From contig DESG01000046.1 of the NCBI GenBank assembly GCA_002361175.1, forward strand, positions 1-20,813: a stretch of 20,813 nucleotides of DNA, read 5' to 3'. This stretch comes from Lachnoclostridium sp. UBA3320 (lineage in GTDB: Bacteria > Bacillota > Clostridia > Lachnospirales > Lachnospiraceae). The notes under the pieces were generated by a model that was not told the origin of the DNA, did not search any database, and worked only from the letters and a program-made list of their open reading frames with translations. Positions 7,673 to 16,323 of the stretch are shown here, piece after piece. Position 1 is the first letter of the stretch, and the number at the start of each line of letters is the position of its first letter. The position numbers and the translations under genes are program-made.

Positions 7673-9547
7673 ATGGAAAACAGCAAATCTAAATTTTTGC
7701 GTACCTGTTACACTATAGCAGTTATATCTATTATATTGATTATTGTCATTCTTTCTAAATATTTATATAATATAAATAAAACTTCACAGGAAATAGAAAG
7801 AGAGATGCAAATATACAATGCACGTATTATATCAGATTATATGAAAGAATTTTTTCAAGGCCGCAAATCAGAATTATCACTTATTGCTACACATCTTTCA
7901 GATATAAATATACATAATACAAAAAATTTAAAAAGATTGTTTTTGTCATATGATAACTTATTTGACAATATTTCACTTATAGGAACAGATGGAGTACCTG
8001 TTTATGGAACAATTAATGGGGCAGCGGGCGAAGATGGATTTAAAAGTGCACTCTTAGGACATAGCACGATAGCAGATGAATTTACAGAAACCCTTGATGG
8101 AAAGTACAGATTGTGTATGTATATGCCAGTGGCTAGTAAAAAAGGAAAAATAAAAGCAGTTCTTGTGGCATCTTTTCTTAATGACACTTTAGAAGGCTAT
8201 ATGGCAGATAAAGTTTTAAGCAGTGATTCTTGTACTTTTGTTTTAAACAATACAGGAACAGTTATTTTTGGCAGCAGTCAGACAGAAGAATTTATTGGCA
8301 AATCGGGTACAAGTTATTTTTTCTTTATGAAAGCATGTGATATAATAACTAAAAATATAAATCCAGATTATATATTGCATATGATACATAAACAGAAAGA
8401 AATATCTTTAGAATATAAGTATGGTAATCAAAGTTATATTTCAGCGTGTGTACCAGTTGGCATAAATGATTTTTCTGTTACTTATCTTTCCAAAAGGCAT
8501 ACGACTGCTATTGATAAAAATATATTTTCTGCAAGGAACAAAATACTTTTTAGAATATTATTAATAGATATAACATTTGTATTTGTGCTGTTTTTCTATA
8601 TTATTAAATACAGTGAAAATATAAAAAATCTTCTTAGCAAATATAAAATTGTGGATGAGCATAGTGAAGCAGCACTTTTTGAATACACATTTCAACCTAT
8701 TAAACAATTTAAGATGTATGGCGACTGTGAAAAACTTTTAGGTAAAAAAATTAATACTCTTATGGGTGAGGCAGTGTATGATGTATATGACATTGTACAT
8801 AAGGAAGATGTGTCAGTAAGAGGCAAGGTGCGTGAATTTTTTGAAAGTACACAGGAAAATTTTTCATCAGAGATAAGACTTTTGCATACAGATGGTGAAT
8901 ATAGATGGTTTCGCATTACAGGCACTATATCAAGGAATGAGATAGGACAGTGCATACGCTTTATAGGCAAAATGACTAACGCTAATAAACAGATATCTAT
9001 GGAGAAAAACCTTGTTAAGAGAGCAGAAAATGATTTACTTACAGGGGTTCTTAATAAAAAAACAATAGAGGCAAGGATTACTGAAAGCTTAAAAAATGAA
9101 AACGATGGCAAAAACTATATATTTTATATGGTAGATTTGGACAATTTTAAGAATGTCAATGACACACTTGGACATATCTTTGGGGACAGAGCTATTGCAG
9201 ATACTGCAAATGTGCTTAAAAAAATTTTTCATGACAATGCGTATGTCGGAAGGCTTGGCGGTGATGAGTTTGCTGTATGTGCAATATATGATGCATTTGA
9301 TGAAGAAAGTCTTATGAAGTTTATTGAAGAACATGCCCAAAAGGTATGTGCAGCAAATCGCAGAGAATATTCAGATGGTGTGAATACTGTAAAGATTTCA
9401 AGCAGTATTGGTATTGCGATAGGTCCTAAAGATGGAAGAACATTTGAAATGTTGTATAAAAAGGCTGATGAATGCCTTTATAAATCTAAGAAATCGGGTA
9501 AGAATAAATACACTATCTTTGACCATTATACAGTATTTAATAGATAG
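7673..9547 (+). CDS. Membrane-anchored PAS-GGDEF diguanylate cyclase
   Basis: Predicted to make cyclic di-GMP from two GTP at the inner face of the membrane. The 624 residues comprise a membrane helix (about 12-31), an extracytoplasmic sensor region to about 290 that resembles a Cache-type domain, a second helix (about 291-313), a PAS-like domain (about 335-440) and a GGDEF domain (about 455-620). The active-site loop RLGGDEF is intact (GGDEF 529-533), as is DNFKNVNDTLGH. The usual RxxD inhibitory site upstream of it reads HDNA, so product feedback is probably absent. The start at 7673 is chosen because GGAGA lies six to seven bases before it. An in-frame ATG at 7661 has no ribosome binding site. 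The ligand is unknown. Confidence 0.9.
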   Translation: MENSKSKFLRTCYTIAVISIILIIVILSKYLYNINKTSQEIEREMQIYNARIISDYMKEFFQGRKSELSLIATHLSDINIHNTKNLKRLFLSYDNLFDNISLIGTDGVPVYGTINGAAGEDGFKSALLGHSTIADEFTETLDGKYRLCMYMPVASKKGKIKAVLVASFLNDTLEGYMADKVLSSDSCTFVLNNTGTVIFGSSQTEEFIGKSGTSYFFFMKACDIITKNINPDYILHMIHKQKEISLEYKYGNQSYISACVPVGINDFSVTYLSKRHTTAIDKNIFSARNKILFRILLIDITFVFVLFFYIIKYSENIKNLLSKYKIVDEHSEAALFEYTFQPIKQFKMYGDCEKLLGKKINTLMGEAVYDVYDIVHKEDVSVRGKVREFFESTQENFSSEIRLLHTDGEYRWFRITGTISRNEIGQCIRFIGKMTNANKQISMEKNLVKRAENDLLTGVLNKKTIEARITESLKNENDGKNYIFYMVDLDNFKNVNDTLGHIFGDRAIADTANVLKKIFHDNAYVGRLGGDEFAVCAIYDAFDEESLMKFIEEHAQKVCAANRREYSDGVNTVKISSSIGIAIGPKDGRTFEMLYKKADECLYKSKKSGKNKYTIFDHYTVFNR

Positions 9548-9582
9548 TAAAGTGGCACTGAATTTATGGGACGCTTTAAGTA

Positions 9583-9588
9583 TATAAT
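9583..9588 (+). promoter_or_regulatory. Possible -10 box before the M16 peptidase gene
   Basis: A perfect TATAAT lies 38 bases before the start codon at 9626. No convincing -35 box is seen at 16-18 bases upstream (nearest CTGAAT at 9558-9563, 19 bases away). The gene may instead be read from the GGDEF promoter, since no terminator separates them. Confidence 0.3.
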
Positions 9589-9625
9589 AATATTGTGATT
9601 AATTTTAAATGGAGGTAAATTAGTA

Positions 9626-12589
9626 ATGGCAAAAAGCATTAAAAATTTGAATGAAGTAAAAATACCAGAAACATATATTGTGGAGGATTCAGAGTATTTA
9701 AAAGAGGTAGACAGCTTTGTAATAAAAATGCGTCATAAACTTAGCAATGCAAGAGTTTTGGTATTTAGTAATGAAGATAACAACAAAGTCTTTAATATAG
9801 GCTTTAGAACTCCGCCTCATGATAACAAGGGTATTCCACATATTATTGAACATACAGTACTATGTGGCTCTAAAAATTTTCCAGTAAAAGACCCATTTGT
9901 TGAGCTTATAAAAGGTTCTTTAAATACATTCTTAAATGCAGTGACATATCCTGATAAAACACTATATCCTGTAGCAAGCTGCAATAATAAGGACTTTAAT
10001 AATCTTATGCATGTATATATGGACGCAGTATTTTATCCTAATATTTATAAATTTGAGGAAATATTTAAACAAGAAGGATGGCATTATGAACTTGAAAGCA
10101 AAGATGCACCTTTAATTTACAATGGTGTTGTCTATAATGAGATGAAAGGAGCATATTCATCGGAAGAGCGTGTGTTAGACTGCTTTATTATGAATGGACT
10201 GTTCCCTGATAATGCATATCACTATGAATCAGGTGGAGACCCTAAGTGTATACCAGAACTTAATTATATGGAATATTTGGATTTTCATAAAAAGTACTAT
10301 CATCCGTCTAACAGTTATATATATCTTTACGGCGATATGGATATTGAAGAGCGACTTATATGGATGGATGAAAATTATTTAAAATTCTTTCCTAAGATAC
10401 AAATAGATTCAAAAATACACAAACAGAAAAAGTTTGACAGTATGAAGCTTATGTCTGAAAAGTATGCTGCTGCCACAGATGCAGACTGTTCTGAAAAAAC
10501 ATATTATGCTTATGCTGTTGCGATGGATATTACAATGGATCAAGAGAAATGTAGAGCACTTGAACTTCTCTCATATGTGCTTGTAGAGATGCCTGGTGCA
10601 CCTGTTAAGAAAGCGTTGCTTGATGCTGGAATAGGAACTGATATTGATGTGGATTTTTGTGATATCTTGTGTCAAAGTTACTTTACTATATGTACTAAAA
10701 ATGCAAAGCCAAATGACAGGGACAAGTTTTATCAGATAATAAAAGAGACACTTGAAGATATTGTAAAAAATGGTATTGACAGAAAAACTCTTGAAGCTGC
10801 GTTAAATGGCACAGAGTTTAAAGAAAGAGAAGCTGATTCAGGCTCTATACCAAAGGGACTTGTATATATCCAAAGAGCTTTAAAGACTTGGCTTTATGAT
10901 GACAATGAACCATATTCTGCACTTAAATATGAGAAATACTACGCATTTTTAAGGGAAAAGCTTTCTACAGATTATTATGAAAAATTAATACAAGAGTATA
11001 TCCTTGACAACACACATTCACTGCTTATTGAGATGAACCCAGAGCCAGGACTTGCTGTTAAAAATGAAATAGAGCTTGAGAAAAAGCTTGCTGATTATAA
11101 GGCAAGACTTTCTGATAAAGAGATAGAAAAATTAATTGCAGATACCAAGGCTTTAAAAACATATCAAGAAGAACCATCACCAAAGGAAGCACTAGAAAAA
11201 ATTCCTATGTTATCAAGAGAGGACATTGACAAAAAAGCAAATCCTTATTATAATACAGAAACCAAAATTTGTGGAATAAAGACCATACATCACAATATCC
11301 CTTCTAATGGAATAATATATTTAAATCTCTTCTTTGATGTGCTTGAACTGAAGGAGTATATTCCAGAAATTAGTTTTTTAGCTACGCTTCTAGGTTATAT
11401 GGACACAGAAAACTACACTTACAATCAATTTGATACAGAGACTAATTTTTATACAGGTGGCATTATCTCTGATATTGATGTATATACACATCTTGGCAAA
11501 AGTGATGAATATGAACTTAAATTTGAAGTACGCACAAAAGTGCTTGAAAAGCAGATTAAAAATGCACTCAGACTTCTTGCTGAAATGATGTTTAAGACGA
11601 TATTTAAAGATGAGAAACATTTGCGTGAGGTTATTGCTGAAAGTCGCTCAAGGCTTAAAGTCAGCATTATGGCATCTGGCAACCAAGCGGCAGCACTGCG
11701 TGTTAATGCATGTATGTCAGAAAGTGCATGGGCTAGTGACTATTCTACAGGTATAGGATATTATGACTATCTTGTACGTCTTGATGAAAACTTTGACGAG
11801 GAAAAAGATAAACTAATTAAAGGCTGTGAAGAGCTTGTGAAAGCTATTTTTAAGAAAGATAAACTAATTATATCATGCACATGTGCAGATGAGGGGTTAA
11901 ACCTTGTCAAAGAGGCAATGTCAGAATTTTTAGAAGAGCTTGATAATTTTGAACAAAAAGCAAAGGAGGAAAATGCTCTTTCATGCTTAAAACAGTATAT
12001 ACCTGATGTTTGTACAAGTAGAGAAGCATTTACAACGCCTGCTGAGATACAATATGTGGCATCTGGCGGCTCTTTTGAAAGTGTAGATGCCGACCTTGGT
12101 GTATTAAAGGTCGTACAGCATCTTTTAAACTATGGATATCTTTGGAATGAAGTGCGTGTAAAAGGTGGTGCATATGGTGTAAGGTGCAGTTTTACAAGAG
12201 AAAAACAGTGGTGCTTTTCTTCTTATCGTGACCCAAATCTTGTTTCAACACTTGATATATATAAAGGTGCGGCAAATTATCTTGAAGGATATGAGGCTGA
12301 TGAGAGAGAAATTACAAAAACTATAATTGGAACGATAAGTGGTATGGATATGCCTCTTTCACCTAGCATGAAAGGAAATCGTTCTATGGCTGCATATTTT
12401 AAAAAGGTTGCTTTTGAAGTACTGCAACAAGAAAGAGACAGTATCCTTTCATGTAGTATAGAAGATATCAAAAAAGCGGCTGATGTTATAAGAGCGGCAT
12501 TTGAAAAGAACAATATATGTGTAATTGGCAATGAAAAGCATATTAAAGATGATGCAGATATATTTGAAAAGATACGTGTATTATCATAA
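9626..12589 (+). CDS. M16C-family zinc metallopeptidase (PreP/Cym1 type)
   Basis: A 987-residue insulinase-superfamily peptidase of the single-chain, peptide-degrading branch that includes mitochondrial presequence protease and falcilysin. The inverted zinc motif HIIEH is at 72-76, with E75 as catalytic base, and the third zinc ligand is E172 (VVYNEMKGAY). The active domain is followed by a degenerate M16 domain (about 200-390), an M16C-associated linker region (about 465-710) and a C-terminal M16 domain with RVKGGAYG (R844, Y850), the residues that help bind substrate. No signal peptide is seen, so it is probably cytosolic and clears short peptides. GGAGG lies ten bases before the ATG. It is followed by era after only 16 bases. 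Confidence 0.94.
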   Translation: MAKSIKNLNEVKIPETYIVEDSEYLKEVDSFVIKMRHKLSNARVLVFSNEDNNKVFNIGFRTPPHDNKGIPHIIEHTVLCGSKNFPVKDPFVELIKGSLNTFLNAVTYPDKTLYPVASCNNKDFNNLMHVYMDAVFYPNIYKFEEIFKQEGWHYELESKDAPLIYNGVVYNEMKGAYSSEERVLDCFIMNGLFPDNAYHYESGGDPKCIPELNYMEYLDFHKKYYHPSNSYIYLYGDMDIEERLIWMDENYLKFFPKIQIDSKIHKQKKFDSMKLMSEKYAAATDADCSEKTYYAYAVAMDITMDQEKCRALELLSYVLVEMPGAPVKKALLDAGIGTDIDVDFCDILCQSYFTICTKNAKPNDRDKFYQIIKETLEDIVKNGIDRKTLEAALNGTEFKEREADSGSIPKGLVYIQRALKTWLYDDNEPYSALKYEKYYAFLREKLSTDYYEKLIQEYILDNTHSLLIEMNPEPGLAVKNEIELEKKLADYKARLSDKEIEKLIADTKALKTYQEEPSPKEALEKIPMLSREDIDKKANPYYNTETKICGIKTIHHNIPSNGIIYLNLFFDVLELKEYIPEISFLATLLGYMDTENYTYNQFDTETNFYTGGIISDIDVYTHLGKSDEYELKFEVRTKVLEKQIKNALRLLAEMMFKTIFKDEKHLREVIAESRSRLKVSIMASGNQAAALRVNACMSESAWASDYSTGIGYYDYLVRLDENFDEEKDKLIKGCEELVKAIFKKDKLIISCTCADEGLNLVKEAMSEFLEELDNFEQKAKEENALSCLKQYIPDVCTSREAFTTPAEIQYVASGGSFESVDADLGVLKVVQHLLNYGYLWNEVRVKGGAYGVRCSFTREKQWCFSSYRDPNLVSTLDIYKGAANYLEGYEADEREITKTIIGTISGMDMPLSPSMKGNRSMAAYFKKVAFEVLQQERDSILSCSIEDIKKAADVIRAAFEKNNICVIGNEKHIKDDADIFEKIRVLS

Positions 12590-12605
12590 TATAGATGGAG
12601 GATTA

Positions 12606-13508
12606 ATGGAAACATTTAAATCAGGTTTTGTAACTATTATAGGAAGACCTAATGTTGGTAAATCAACACTTATGAATAGGCTTGCTGGACAAAAGATAGC
12701 GATTACATCTAATAAGCCACAAACTACAAGAAACCGTATACAAGCTATTTATAACTGCAAAGAAGGTCAGGTTGTTTTTCTTGACACACCTGGTATACAC
12801 AAGGCAAAAAATAAACTTGGTGAATATATGGTTTTGGCAGCAGAAAAGACATTAAAAGAAGTTGACATTGTACTGTGGCTTGTTGAACCGACAACGTATA
12901 TAGGAGCAGGAGAACGATATATTGCGGAATGTCTTCACAGTGTAGATATCCCTGTAATGCTTGTTATTAATAAAATTGATACTGTAAATAAAGCAGAACT
13001 TCTCACTATTATAGATAATTACAAAGATATTGCCAAGTTTGCAGAGATTATTCCTATTTCTGCTTTAAATGGTGAGAATACTAAAGACCTTATAGATACT
13101 ATTATAAAATATCTGCCAGAAGGACCTTTGTATTATGATAAAGATATGGTAACAGACCAGCCAGAACGCCAGATAGTGGCAGAGATGATACGTGAGAAGA
13201 CTTTAAGAAACCTTGAAAACGAAGTGCCACATGGTATAGCTGTTTCAATAGAGACTCTTAAAGAGCGCAAGAAGAAAAATATTGTTGATATTAATGCAGT
13301 TATTATATGTGAGCGTGATACACATAAAGGCATTATTATTGGCAAACAAGGAAACATGATTAAAAAGATAGGTACACAAGCACGACAGGATATAGAATCA
13401 CTTCTTGCTTGCAAGGTAAATCTTAAAATATGGGTTAAGGTAAAAAAAGACTGGCGCAACAGTGATTATTTAATCAAAAATTTTGGTTATGACAGAAAGG
13501 ATTTATAG
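12606..13508 (+). CDS. era: GTPase Era, 30S ribosome assembly factor
   Basis: Binds the 3' end of 16S rRNA during small-subunit maturation. The 300 residues have normal length. Motifs in order: G1 GRPNVGKS (13-20), the switch region KPQTTRNRI, G3 DTPGIH, G4 NKID, and a C-terminal KH domain with GIIIGKQGNMIKKIG (about 235-250 onward). The ATG at 12606 is chosen because it gives the conserved N-terminus METFKSGFVTIIG and follows GGAGG (12597-12601), though the spacing of four bases is short. The frame is open further upstream, but that stretch overlaps the end of the peptidase gene and is not Era-like. Confidence 0.97.
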   Translation: METFKSGFVTIIGRPNVGKSTLMNRLAGQKIAITSNKPQTTRNRIQAIYNCKEGQVVFLDTPGIHKAKNKLGEYMVLAAEKTLKEVDIVLWLVEPTTYIGAGERYIAECLHSVDIPVMLVINKIDTVNKAELLTIIDNYKDIAKFAEIIPISALNGENTKDLIDTIIKYLPEGPLYYDKDMVTDQPERQIVAEMIREKTLRNLENEVPHGIAVSIETLKERKKKNIVDINAVIICERDTHKGIIIGKQGNMIKKIGTQARQDIESLLACKVNLKIWVKVKKDWRNSDYLIKNFGYDRKDL

Positions 13509-13533
13509 CTTGTTGTCAGAAGATACCAGTATA

Positions 13534-13562
13534 TTGAAATAATATAAAGTCCATTATATTAT
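13534..13562 (+). promoter_or_regulatory. Promoter of the yqzL-like/recO unit
   Basis: TTGAAA (13534-13539), a 17-base spacer and TATTAT (13557-13562). It lies in the 79-base gap after era, so recO can be expressed separately from era. Confidence 0.6.
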
Positions 13563-13587
13563 CACAGACGTAAGGCTGTGGAAAGGT

Positions 13588-13785
13588 ATGGTGGGCAATA
13601 TGGAAGAAAAAAATTGTTGGAATAAATTTATAGTTTCAGGCAAGATTGAAGATTATTTAAAGTATCGCAGCACTGTAGAATATGCGGCACATAATAAAAT
13701 GGATACAGCGGATATAAATATGGGGGATAATATTGAGAGAAACAATTACACTTACAGGGATAGTACTAGTATCATCTCCAGTTAG
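13588..13785 (+). CDS. YqzL-like small protein between era and recO
   Basis: A 65-residue reading frame. Its N-terminal part, WNKFIVSGKIEDYLKYR, fits the pattern of YqzL-type proteins of Firmicutes (W-K-F, then TG or SG, then YLLYK), which sit at the same place next to recO in Bacillus. Their function is not known to me. The C-terminal half has no recognisable match and overlaps recO by 53 bases in another frame. The start is uncertain: ATG at 13588 has GGA five bases upstream, while ATG at 13600 has AAAGG 13 bases upstream and gives 61 residues. Confidence 0.7.
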   Translation: MVGNMEEKNCWNKFIVSGKIEDYLKYRSTVEYAAHNKMDTADINMGDNIERNNYTYRDSTSIISS

Positions 13786-14476
13786 AGAATATGACAAAAG
13801 AATTGAGATTCTTACACGAGAACGTGGCAGAATACCAGCATTTGCACAGGGCGCAAGAAAACAAAACAGCGCCCTTTCTGCATGTACTATTCCTTTTACA
13901 TTTGGTACATTTCAAGTATATGAAGGGCGCAGTGCATATATTGTAAAATCTGGCGAGATAGAAAATTATTTTGCAAACCTTGCAGATAATTATGATTCTT
14001 TATGTTATGCATCATATTTTACGGAAGTTGCAAGATACCTTACCAGAGAAAATATAAGAGCAGACGAAGAACTTATGCTTTTATACATAACATTTAGGGC
14101 ATTGCAGAGAAAAAATGTGCCAGTAAAACTTATAAGGCGGATATTTGAGCTGCGTATTATGTCATTACAGGGTCAGACACCAGAACTTTTTGTATGTATA
14201 AAGTGTGGGAACACAGATGCATTTGATGTGTATATGACAGAGGGTGGACTTATATGTCAAAACTGTGCACAAAAGCTTGAGCTTAAAAGACAGTATGCAG
14301 TGCAGCTTAGCCATGACGCAAGGTATACATTACAATATATTATATCAAGTCCAATACAAAAACTTTATAACTTTAATGTGTCAGATGCTGTAATGGATAA
14401 TATAGATAAATTTATGGTAAAATATCTTTTGCAGTATCTGCCGCACCACTTTAATGCTTCTGATTTTTTGGCTTGA
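13733..14476 (+). CDS. recO: DNA repair protein RecO
   Basis: Loads RecA onto single-stranded DNA with RecF and RecR and anneals strands during recombinational repair. The 247 residues have the N-terminal OB fold (ITLTGIVLVSSPVREYDKRIEILT) and a zinc finger with C155, C158, C175 and C178 (CIKC, CQNC). The start is TTG at 13733 after GGGGGAT (13722-13728). It is needed to supply the first strand of the OB fold. Overlap with the preceding small gene suggests coupled translation. Length is normal. Confidence 0.95.
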   Translation: MRETITLTGIVLVSSPVREYDKRIEILTRERGRIPAFAQGARKQNSALSACTIPFTFGTFQVYEGRSAYIVKSGEIENYFANLADNYDSLCYASYFTEVARYLTRENIRADEELMLLYITFRALQRKNVPVKLIRRIFELRIMSLQGQTPELFVCIKCGNTDAFDVYMTEGGLICQNCAQKLELKRQYAVQLSHDARYTLQYIISSPIQKLYNFNVSDAVMDNIDKFMVKYLLQYLPHHFNASDFLA

Positions 14477-14501
14477 AATACTTATGCTGTAATGGTATAT
14501 T
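14473..14501 (+). promoter_or_regulatory. Promoter of glyS overlapping the recO stop
   Basis: TTGAAA (14473-14478), a 17-base spacer and TATATT (14496-14501) preceded by TGG, an extended -10. The transcript would start near 14508, leaving about 42 bases before glyS, too short for a T-box leader. Confidence 0.6.
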
Positions 14502-14549
14502 AAAGTATGGCATATTAAGGAAAAAGTAAAAATAATTGGAGGAATTACA

Positions 14550-15938
14550 ATGGAAAAGACAATGGACAAAATTGTTGCTCTGTCAAAAGCAAGAGGATTT
14601 GTATATCCAGGTTCAGAAATATATGGTGGTCTGGCAAATACATGGGATTATGGCAATCTTGGGGTAGAACTTAAAAATAATATTAAGCAGGCATGGTGGA
14701 GGAAATTTGTACGTGAGAACAAATACAATGTTGGCATTGACTGTGCAATTCTTATGAATCCACAGACATGGGTTGCATCAGGGCATTTAGGAAGTTTTTC
14801 TGACCCACTTATGGACTGCAAAGAGTGCCATGAGCGTTTCCGTGCAGACAACCTTATTGAAGATTATATGAAGGCAAATGGGATTAAGCCAGAAAGCAGC
14901 ATTGACGGCTGGTCTAACGAAGAGATGCAGTCATATATTGAAGAAAATAATATTGCCTGCCCTTCATGCGGCAAACACAATTTTACAGATATAAGGCAGT
15001 TTAATCTTATGTTTAAAACATTTCAGGGCGTTACAGAAGATGCTAAAAATATTGTTTATCTTCGTCCAGAGACAGCACAGGGCATATTTGTAAACTTTAA
15101 AAATGTACAGCGCACATCACGTAAGAAAGTTCCGTTTGGTATAGCGCAAGTAGGAAAATCTTTCCGCAATGAAATAACTCCTGGCAACTTTACATTCCGT
15201 ACAAGGGAATTTGAACAAATGGAACTTGAATTTTTCTGTAAGCCGAATACAGACCTTGAGTGGTTTGCATACTGGAAAGACTACTGTATCAACTGGCTTA
15301 AATCTCTTGGCATTAAAGAAGAAGAAATGCGAGTGCGTGACCACGATAAAGAAGAACTTTCTTTCTACAGCAAGGCAACATCTGATATAGAATTTCTCTT
15401 CCCATTTGGCTGGGGTGAGCTTTGGGGTATAGCTGACCGTACAGACTATGACCTTACACAACACCAGAATGTATCAGGACAGGATATGAGTTATTTTGAT
15501 GATTCTTCCAATGAGAAATACATTCCTTATGTAATAGAACCATCACTTGGGGCTGACCGTGTAACACTTGCATTTTTATGCAGTGCCTATGACGAAGAAG
15601 AACTTGAAGGCGGGGATATGCGTACAATCATGCATTTCCATCCAGCCATTGCTCCTGTGAAAATTGCAGTGCTTCCACTTTCAAAGAAACTTTCAGAACC
15701 AGCAGAAAAGATATATGAAGACCTTAGTAAGATGTATAACTGTGATTATGATGACAGAGGCAATATAGGCAAACGCTACCGTCGTCAGGATGAGATTGGA
15801 ACACCTTTCTGTATAACATATGACTTTGATTCAGAAGAAGATAAAGCAGTAACAGTACGTGACCGTGATACAATGGCACAAGAACGCATTAAAATATCAG
15901 AACTTAATTCTTACTTTAATGGCAAATTTGATTTTTAG
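14550..15938 (+). CDS. glyS: Glycyl-tRNA synthetase, single-chain alpha2 type
   Basis: Class II synthetase that charges tRNA-Gly in the cytosol. The 462 residues match the dimeric, eukaryote/archaeal-like form rather than the alpha2beta2 GlyQ/GlyS form that follows recO in Bacillus. Visible motifs are the N-terminal ARGFVYPGSEIYGGL, paired cysteines C90/C93 and C137/C140 that may bind zinc, motif 2 SFRNEITPG...RTREFEQ (204-223), motif 3 SLGADRVTLAFL, and a C-terminal anticodon-binding domain (APVKIAVLPL onward). GGAGGAAT lies about seven bases before the ATG. Some annotators name this form glyQS. Confidence 0.96.
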   Translation: MEKTMDKIVALSKARGFVYPGSEIYGGLANTWDYGNLGVELKNNIKQAWWRKFVRENKYNVGIDCAILMNPQTWVASGHLGSFSDPLMDCKECHERFRADNLIEDYMKANGIKPESSIDGWSNEEMQSYIEENNIACPSCGKHNFTDIRQFNLMFKTFQGVTEDAKNIVYLRPETAQGIFVNFKNVQRTSRKKVPFGIAQVGKSFRNEITPGNFTFRTREFEQMELEFFCKPNTDLEWFAYWKDYCINWLKSLGIKEEEMRVRDHDKEELSFYSKATSDIEFLFPFGWGELWGIADRTDYDLTQHQNVSGQDMSYFDDSSNEKYIPYVIEPSLGADRVTLAFLCSAYDEEELEGGDMRTIMHFHPAIAPVKIAVLPLSKKLSEPAEKIYEDLSKMYNCDYDDRGNIGKRYRRQDEIGTPFCITYDFDSEEDKAVTVRDRDTMAQERIKISELNSYFNGKFDF

Positions 15939-15947
15939 TCTTAATCA

Positions 15948-15987
15948 AGTAGGAGGAATTTATCTTAAATGATAAATTCCTCCTACT
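15948..15987 (+). terminator. Terminator hairpin after glyS
   Basis: A perfect 17-bp stem, AGTAGGAGGAATTTATC with its complement, around the loop TTAAAT, starting ten bases after the glyS stop codon. The T-run (CTATTCCCTTTTT) comes late, about eight bases after the stem. It also lies between convergent genes and could block transcription from the minus-strand locus, although no T-run follows on that side. Confidence 0.7.
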
Positions 15988-16023
15988 CTATTCCCTTTTT
16001 CCAAACAAAAAAATCTTCCCAAA

Positions 16024-16323
16024 TTATTCTTGATAAGAATAACATATAGAATAAATAGTTGTTGGACTTGATGTTGCAGTTATGCAAATTTTGTCCAATT
16101 TGCCTACAAAATCATCTGTTCCAAATGCATTAACACAGTCATTATATGAATATTTAGCATATTTGTGACCATTAGCATCACCTGTTTCAAATGGCGTTAC
16201 TGTTGCCCATTCATTACCACCAGACCAGCTTTGTAAATTAAGTTCTGGAACAGAGTTTGCGCTATACTCTACATAAAAATAACCATTAGATGTTATATCT
16301 TCTCCTTTAAACCCCTTCCTCAA
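16024..16323 (-). CDS. Carbohydrate-binding-module-like reading frame, frame-split
   Basis: A 99-residue frame. From about residue 9 (DITSNGYFYVEYSANSVP) through LQSWSGGNEWATV and NAFGTDDFVGKLDKI, it resembles the beta-sandwich modules at the ends of clostridial glycoside hydrolases. This is recognised by pattern only. It has no signal peptide and no catalytic partner. The only initiator is TTG at 16323, with GGAGG (16335-16339) eleven bases upstream. It overlaps the 39-codon repeat gene in the +1 frame. Removing one G from the GGGG at 16312-16315 would fuse the two and keep the KKIEEG repeat intact. It may be a frameshift remnant, a recoded gene, or a downstream cistron. Confidence 0.45.
   Translation of the reverse strand: MRKGFKGEDITSNGYFYVEYSANSVPELNLQSWSGGNEWATVTPFETGDANGHKYAKYSYNDCVNAFGTDDFVGKLDKICITATSSPTTIYSICYSYQE

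Noticed and set aside
12525..12605. Upstream extension of the era frame by 27 codons.
   Set aside because: It overlaps the end of the peptidase gene, has no ribosome binding site, and would precede a normal Era N-terminus.
15951..16050. An AGGAGG followed after 12 bases by ATG (15969) opens a frame of about 23 codons on the plus strand after glyS.
   Set aside because: The AGGAGG and the ATG are part of the terminator hairpin, spacing is poor, and the peptide has no recognisable features.
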